Both the position numbers and the translations under genes were made by a program. The notes under the pieces were generated by a model. It was not told the DNA's origin. It did not search any database and saw only the letters and a list, made by a program, of their open reading frames with translations. Below, piece by piece: positions 6,525 through 10,001 of a DNA stretch of 10,001 bases. The stretch lies in assembly GCA_937951975.1 (NCBI GenBank), contig CALGAJ010000394.1, positions 1 through 10,001 of the forward strand. Reading direction: 5' to 3'. This DNA is from an uncultured Desulfotignum sp. Its GTDB lineage: Bacteria; Desulfobacterota; Desulfobacteria; Desulfobacterales; Desulfobacteraceae. Within the stretch, counting starts at the first letter, position 1; each line of letters starts with the position of its first letter.

Positions 6525-7903
6525 ATTGATTCACCCTTGTTTAATAGATTTTCCAGGCGGGTCGCCATTTGTTTGATCTTCAATGTCATGCTCCGGCTGT
6601 TGCGGCTGGATTTGCCTGACAAAACCACCCGGGTCTGCCCGTCATTCCGGGGTGCCAGCGTGAGAAGAAATGATTGATGGGACATGAAAAAAGTAACCCA
6701 GCATCCCAGAATCATCAGAATGAATCCGGCGTAAACATACCATACGCCCGGGTCTTTGGTGACCTGAAGTCCGGTATAATACCGTTTTTCAAAATCGGTC
6801 ACCACAAAGGTGAACCGGCCCTTTCGCATCTTGTCAAATGTGGGGAACTGCATGGGCATCCCGATCTGAAAACCGGTTTTCCCGGCCAGGGCCACCAGCC
6901 CGAAAAACGTTTCGCCCAGATCATGGTTTTGGAACTCAAAATGGGGAAGAAATCCCTGAAGCGTGAACTGCCCTGCCCCGTCCGGCAGCTCAATGGTTTC
7001 GCCGATCCGGATGTCGCGATTGATTTCTTCACCGCTTTGATTGTCAACGATCTGCATCGTCACCGTGTCAGGCGAGGCCGTGCCGTAAGAGGACTGAAAA
7101 ATATTGATCCCCTTGTATCGCAGCGGGTGATTGACCCGGATATCGGTGGTCAGGCTTTCTTTTCCGTCTTCAATGATCGTGAGATTTGAACGGAATTCTT
7201 CCGGGGCCCCGTTCTCGTAAAATGACACTTCAAATTCATTGCACCGGATGATGAAATCCAGTGTCATGGGTTGTCTGGTTTTACTCTCAAACACCCGGCC
7301 GGTCTGGGTTCCCTCATCGATGCGAACATTGGCTTTGAACCCGAAAACCGCACCGATCAAGGCGCCGGCCAGAAGAAGCAGCACACTGGCATGCACCACA
7401 AACACTCCCAACCGGGTCCATCGTCCTTTTTCCGCATAAAGATACGTGGTCCGGCCATCGGTCTGCCGGGTGACCGGACCCGCCTTTCTGGCAAGCCAGC
7501 GTTCACAGGGCTCGATCAACTGCTTGACCGAAGATGCCGAATCGACAGTCTGACTGGATTTTGACGTCAGATACCGGTTGACATTGAAACGGACCCGGTC
7601 CGGAAAAATGGTTTTCCATAACAGGGACAACCGCTCCACGGAACAGACCGTGATGTTGATGCACAAAAGCAGCAGCAGCAGCAGAAACCACCAGGCATGA
7701 TACATGTCATCGATGTCAAACACCTGAATCAGGTTGTAGCCCCCCTCCCCATAAAGGTTCACATACTGCTGGGGGGATCCGTTCTGAAGCACCACCGTCC
7801 CGATAATCGAGGTGACTGCCAGCAGAACCAGAAGATACACGGTTAGTTTAACGGAACAAAAAAATACCCAGATCTGACGGGAAATACCGTCTTTGTTTTT
7901 CAA
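6521..7903 (-). CDS. resB: ResB (Ccs1-type) cytochrome c biogenesis protein, System II
   Basis: ResB is the partner of CcsB in System II and is thought to present apocytochrome and help form the heme-ligation complex on the outer face of the membrane. The 460-residue protein has four helices, at about 18-38, 68-88, 165-187 and 388-410, with a large periplasmic domain between the third and fourth. Family features are the His in the third helix (VFVVHASVLLLLAG, H171) and NHPLRYKGINIFQSSYG at 258-274. The start is a TTG at 7901-7903, because GGAGG (7910-7914) is 6 bases away and no in-frame ATG or GTG lies near. An ATG at 7906-7908 is in another frame and stops after two codons. Transcription probably starts near 8046, leaving a leader of about 140 bases. 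Confidence 0.93.
   Translation of the reverse strand: MKNKDGISRQIWVFFCSVKLTVYLLVLLAVTSIIGTVVLQNGSPQQYVNLYGEGGYNLIQVFDIDDMYHAWWFLLLLLLLCINITVCSVERLSLLWKTIFPDRVRFNVNRYLTSKSSQTVDSASSVKQLIEPCERWLARKAGPVTRQTDGRTTYLYAEKGRWTRLGVFVVHASVLLLLAGALIGAVFGFKANVRIDEGTQTGRVFESKTRQPMTLDFIIRCNEFEVSFYENGAPEEFRSNLTIIEDGKESLTTDIRVNHPLRYKGINIFQSSYGTASPDTVTMQIVDNQSGEEINRDIRIGETIELPDGAGQFTLQGFLPHFEFQNHDLGETFFGLVALAGKTGFQIGMPMQFPTFDKMRKGRFTFVVTDFEKRYYTGLQVTKDPGVWYVYAGFILMILGCWVTFFMSHQSFLLTLAPRNDGQTRVVLSGKSSRNSRSMTLKIKQMATRLENLLNKGESI
7668..7684. repeat. Short AGC/CTG triplet run inside resB
   Basis: Seventeen bases of uninterrupted AGC repeat (about 5.7 copies) encode part of a seven-Leu run (residues 74-80) in the second helix of ResB. 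A copy change would add or remove Leu without shifting frame. Confidence 0.8.
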
Positions 7904-7914
7904 TTCATACCTCC
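7900..7914 (-). promoter_or_regulatory. resB ribosome site with an overlapping two-codon open frame
   Basis: GGAGG (7910-7914) is followed one base later by ATG AAT TGA (7900-7908), a two-codon frame whose stop overlaps the resB TTG start (7901-7903). The TTG has the better spacing, 6 bases. Confidence 0.55.
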
Positions 7915-7984
7915 ACGAATCACCATTTTTTTCCGGATCATGCCGTCTTCCATTCTGAATCCTGCCACAAGACCTTGTTTATTC

Positions 7985-8008
7985 CGGAGAACCACCCCTG
8001 TATCTCCG
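7985..8008 (-). other. Small hairpin in the resB leader
   Basis: Six-base arms (7985-7990 and 8003-8008) surround a 12-base loop in the predicted 5' untranslated region of resB. A perfect 10-bp palindrome, GATCATGATC, lies just upstream at 8022-8031. I recognise no known riboswitch here, and the roles are unknown. Confidence 0.3.
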
Positions 8009-8039
8009 TTGAATACCCCGCGATCATGATCATCTGTCC

Positions 8040-8078
8040 CACAGACCGGTCGTTTATAGCAGAATGTCCCGGTCTGTG
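8040..8078. promoter_or_regulatory. Inverted repeat straddling the resB promoter (candidate operator)
   Basis: Perfect 10-bp arms CACAGACCGG (8040-8049) and CCGGTCTGTG (8069-8078) are 19 bases apart, with arm centres 29 bases apart, close to three DNA turns. One arm overlaps the -35 box and the start of the spacer; the other covers the predicted transcription start. Both arms cannot be in the same resB transcript, so this looks like a DNA binding site for a dimeric or tetrameric regulator rather than an RNA hairpin. Confidence 0.55.
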
Positions 8079-8081
8079 CAA
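8053..8081 (-). promoter_or_regulatory. Predicted sigma-70 promoter of resB-ccsB
   Basis: On the minus strand TTGCAC (8076-8081) is followed after 17 bases by TATAAA (8053-8058, 5 of 6 matches). The start would be near 8046. The -35 box is weak after its TTG, which fits a promoter that is regulated or helped by a protein. Confidence 0.6.
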
Positions 8082-8144
8082 AATTTTTTCACAAACATGA
8101 TTAATTTGTAATGTTTTGGATTCACCGAATATTATGGGCATATA

Positions 8145-8181
8145 AAAATTTTGAACCGGTCCATGGGATCCAGCCGGTTCA
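8145..8181 (-). terminator. Terminator after the hemerythrin gene
   Basis: An 8-bp stem (8152-8159 with 8174-8181) closes a 14-base loop and begins 8 bases after the TAG stop. Read on the minus strand it is followed by AAA and then a run of five T residues. It separates the mpl-hemerythrin unit from the resB promoter. Confidence 0.72.
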
Positions 8182-8189
8182 GGATGTCG

Positions 8190-8627
8190 CTATTTTCCGG
8201 ATGCCTCTTCAACATACCGGTGAATGCGCAAAAAAGGCACATACATCGAGTCATTGGTCAGGATGTGTTCAATCAGCCAGTCCCGGAGAGAGACAATGGC
8301 GTCCAGGCTCAGATTATTCACATCTTCCGTAATTTCCCGGCGCAGGTTGAGAGCATTCCGGACAAATCGCCGATGATATCTGGCGTGTATTTCCCGGTCC
8401 GGATATTCCCGCTTCCTGAGAATTTTCTCTTCTTCGGCAAAATACAGTTTGCCGTAATCGTTGATTTCCGTAATTATGTTGGCAATGGCCTTGGCTTCCG
8501 CTTTTTTCTGTTTCAAATCAATGAGTTCATTGAAAAGGTCGAACATTTTTTTCTGGTGGGTGTCGATCTCTACCACATCCACACTGAATCCCTCATCCCA
8601 TTCAACCCTGAGATCGTTTTGCATCAT
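8190..8627 (-). CDS. Single-domain bacteriohemerythrin with a substituted diiron ligand
   Basis: The 145-residue, all-helical protein fits the bacteriohemerythrin family, which binds O2 (sometimes NO or iron) at a non-heme diiron centre. It lacks a signal peptide and is presumably cytoplasmic. Ligand motifs: H24 (DTHQ), E66 (second Glu of the EEE run), H81 and H85 (HARYH), H121 and D126 (HILTND). The usual HFxxEE motif instead reads YFAEEE, so Tyr62 stands where a His ligand is expected. The usual YP turn (75-76) and the DWLIEHI helix are present. AAGGAG at 8634-8639 is 6 bases from the ATG; a second ATG follows directly. The gene begins 18 bases after mpl, with its own terminator. In an anaerobe, oxygen sensing or protection is plausible, but altered metal binding makes the function uncertain. 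Confidence 0.9.
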   Translation of the reverse strand: MMQNDLRVEWDEGFSVDVVEIDTHQKKMFDLFNELIDLKQKKAEAKAIANIITEINDYGKLYFAEEEKILRKREYPDREIHARYHRRFVRNALNLRREITEDVNNLSLDAIVSLRDWLIEHILTNDSMYVPFLRIHRYVEEASGK

Positions 8628-8645
8628 CTATCTCTCCTTGCTATT

Positions 8646-10001
8646 TCATTTAATTGCGTCAAGCAGTCGGGTATGGATATTGTCAAATCCGCCGTTGGAC
8701 ATGATCAGCACCAGATCGCGGGAGATCAGCCGGGAAGGCAGAAAAGACAGCAGCCCGTTTGTGTCGGGAAAATGATGGGCTTCCACCCCGAGGTCATTGA
8801 TATCCGACACCAGTTTTTCAGGGGAAAACCGCTCATTTTCAGGTATATTTTTTTTAACGGCCGGATTGCAGATACACACCAGATCCGCTTCGGTAAATGC
8901 GGCAGGATACGTGTCCTGGAAAAACCGGCGCATGGAGGTGTTGGTGCGGGGCTCAAACACGGCAATGACCCGGCCCGGGTGATAAAACGGTTTTACTGCC
9001 CGGATCGTGGCTGCCACCGCAGACGGATGATGGGCAAAATCATCCATGACCGTGATGCCGTTTTTAACCCCCCGGACATCCTGGCGGCGCCGGATGCCGG
9101 AAAACGATGCCATGGCCTGCCTCACCATTTCTGTGCTGATGCCCAGGGTATGAGCCGCCGCTGCACAGGCCAGAAAATTCATCAGGTTGTGATGCCCGGG
9201 CAACCGGGTTTCAATTTCATAAGACGATTCCGGGCCCTGAATCCGGGCCCGGGTCTGATGATCCGCCTGAATCATATCCGCATATGTCCAGTCGCCGTCA
9301 GATCCGTAAAAAACAGGGTTTTTCGTTTGACCTGCCAGAATATCCATCAGATGGGGGCTGTCTTTGCAGGCGATCAGAACACTGGTATCCCCCACTTTTG
9401 ACACCAGCCGGGCAAACACTGATTTGACATGATCCAGATCCTTAAAAATATCGGCATGATCGAATTCTACACCGGTCATGATCGTGATGAACGGATCATA
9501 ATGCATGAATTTGGCGTCTTTGTCGAAAAAGGCGGTATCATATTCATCGCCTTCAATGACCATGTATTCCCCGTTGCCGATCCGGAACCCGGACTGGTAA
9601 TCCTTTAAAATCCCGCCGATCATGAACCCGGGATCCAGCCCCGCCACGGTAAGGATATGGGCCATGATAGCAGCGGTCGTGGTTTTACCGTGGGTACCGG
9701 TGATCAGAATGATCTTTTTTCCGGCGGCAACAAACCGGTTCACGGCCTGGGGCATGGACAGATAAGGAATCTGCCTGTCCAGAACCGCGGCGGCTTCGGG
9801 ATTGTCCCGGGTCACGGCATTGCCGATGATCACCAGATCCGGTGAATCATCCAGGTTGGCCGGGTCAAACCGGTCAAACAGCTGAATATCGTTGTCCGCC
9901 AGAACATCGCTCATGGGCGGATACACCCGGTGGTCCGATCCGGTCACCTCATACCCCATCTTTTTGAGCATGCAGGCCATGGTCCCCATGCCGGTCCCGC
10001 A
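8646..10001 (-). CDS. mpl: Mpl, UDP-N-acetylmuramate:L-alanyl-gamma-D-glutamyl-meso-diaminopimelate ligase (5' end off window)
   Basis: Mpl is a cytoplasmic ATP-dependent ligase that recycles cell-wall tripeptide onto UDP-MurNAc. The window shows 451 residues; only the first few are missing, since the visible start CGTGMGTMACML corresponds to the N-terminal glycine-rich motif of the family. The ATP loop GTHGKTTT lies at about 102-109. EGDEYDTAFFDKDAKF (150-165) and VEFDHADIF (178-186) follow, then DDFAHHPSAV in the last third. GSDHRVYPPMSD just after the N-terminal motif is typical of Mpl and separates it from its paralogue MurC. Meso-diaminopimelate murein is therefore expected. An internal ATG (9989) could be mistaken for the start, but the motif upstream of it shows the gene continues off the edge. 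Confidence 0.93.
   Translation of the reverse strand, partial: CGTGMGTMACMLKKMGYEVTGSDHRVYPPMSDVLADNDIQLFDRFDPANLDDSPDLVIIGNAVTRDNPEAAAVLDRQIPYLSMPQAVNRFVAAGKKIILITGTHGKTTTAAIMAHILTVAGLDPGFMIGGILKDYQSGFRIGNGEYMVIEGDEYDTAFFDKDAKFMHYDPFITIMTGVEFDHADIFKDLDHVKSVFARLVSKVGDTSVLIACKDSPHLMDILAGQTKNPVFYGSDGDWTYADMIQADHQTRARIQGPESSYEIETRLPGHHNLMNFLACAAAAHTLGISTEMVRQAMASFSGIRRRQDVRGVKNGITVMDDFAHHPSAVAATIRAVKPFYHPGRVIAVFEPRTNTSMRRFFQDTYPAAFTEADLVCICNPAVKKNIPENERFSPEKLVSDINDLGVEAHHFPDTNGLLSFLPSRLISRDLVLIMSNGGFDNIHTRLLDAIK

Noticed and set aside
8040..8089. Reading the 8040-8078 inverted repeat plus the following T run as a plus-strand terminator
   Set aside because: No plus-strand gene lies to its left, the T run begins 5 bases past the stem, and the element coincides with a good minus-strand promoter.
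7938..8141. 67-codon minus-strand frame in the gap before resB
   Set aside because: No ribosome site precedes the ATG, it begins at the T run of the hemerythrin terminator, it covers the predicted resB promoter, and the product looks random.
8151..9401. 416-codon open frame on the plus strand opposite mpl and the hemerythrin gene
   Set aside because: It lies antisense to two well-supported genes, covers a terminator, and its product has no recognisable domain; the codon bias of the true strand explains the lack of stops.
1..10001. Apparent excess of CCGG and ACCGG words, including in hairpin stems
   Set aside because: Probably explained by heavy use of CCG and CGG codons and their complements; I did not count them, and no array or periodic arrangement is visible.
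1..10001. CRISPR arrays, tRNA or rRNA genes, insertion sequences, phage or defence genes
   Set aside because: Looked for and not seen: no regularly spaced repeats, no cloverleaf-like segments in the gaps, no transposase or integrase frames.

Overview
The window looks like chromosome from a dissimilatory sulfate-reducing bacterium of the Desulfobacterales type (Desulfobacter/Desulfotignum/Desulfobacula-like). This is inferred from gene content: a full menaquinone reductase (Qrc) locus, which is characteristic of sulfate reducers that pass periplasmic electrons to menaquinone, next to a System II (ResB/CcsB) cytochrome c maturation pair. Nothing suggests a mobile or accessory island: no insertion sequence, integrase, tRNA, CRISPR or long repeat was seen.

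Layout: almost everything is on the minus strand, so it reads from right to left. At the right edge is mpl (murein peptide ligase), cut by the window end. It is followed after 18 bases by a single-domain bacteriohemerythrin with its own terminator. A 286-base regulatory gap comes next, with a clear -35/-10 promoter straddled by a perfect inverted repeat, and this drives resB-ccsB (4-base overlap). A large hairpin follows ccsB. A second promoter, with a perfect -35 box and a palindrome in its leader, then starts the qrc operon: qrcA (membrane-anchored multiheme cytochrome c), qrcB (Tat-exported molybdopterin-oxidoreductase-like protein), qrcC (16-Cys iron-sulfur protein), qrcD (NrfD/PsrC-like quinone-site membrane protein). 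A fifth gene for a 52-residue one-helix membrane protein sits 15 bases after qrcD. A textbook terminator closes the operon. At the left edge the last 35 codons of a convergent plus-strand membrane protein gene are visible.

How the genes fit together: Qrc takes electrons from periplasmic cytochrome c3, fed by hydrogenases and formate dehydrogenases, through the QrcA hemes and the QrcC Fe-S clusters to menaquinone at QrcD. The pool then supplies sulfate reduction. ResB and CcsB attach heme to periplasmic c-type cytochromes such as QrcA, so the heme-ligation machinery sits directly upstream of a cytochrome that needs it.

Most worth checking: the unnamed fifth qrc-operon gene; the lone Cys next to a His-rich motif in QrcA (possible atypical sixth heme); the His-to-Tyr change at a diiron ligand position of the hemerythrin; and the operator-like inverted repeat around the resB promoter. 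I see no wholly new multi-gene system here.
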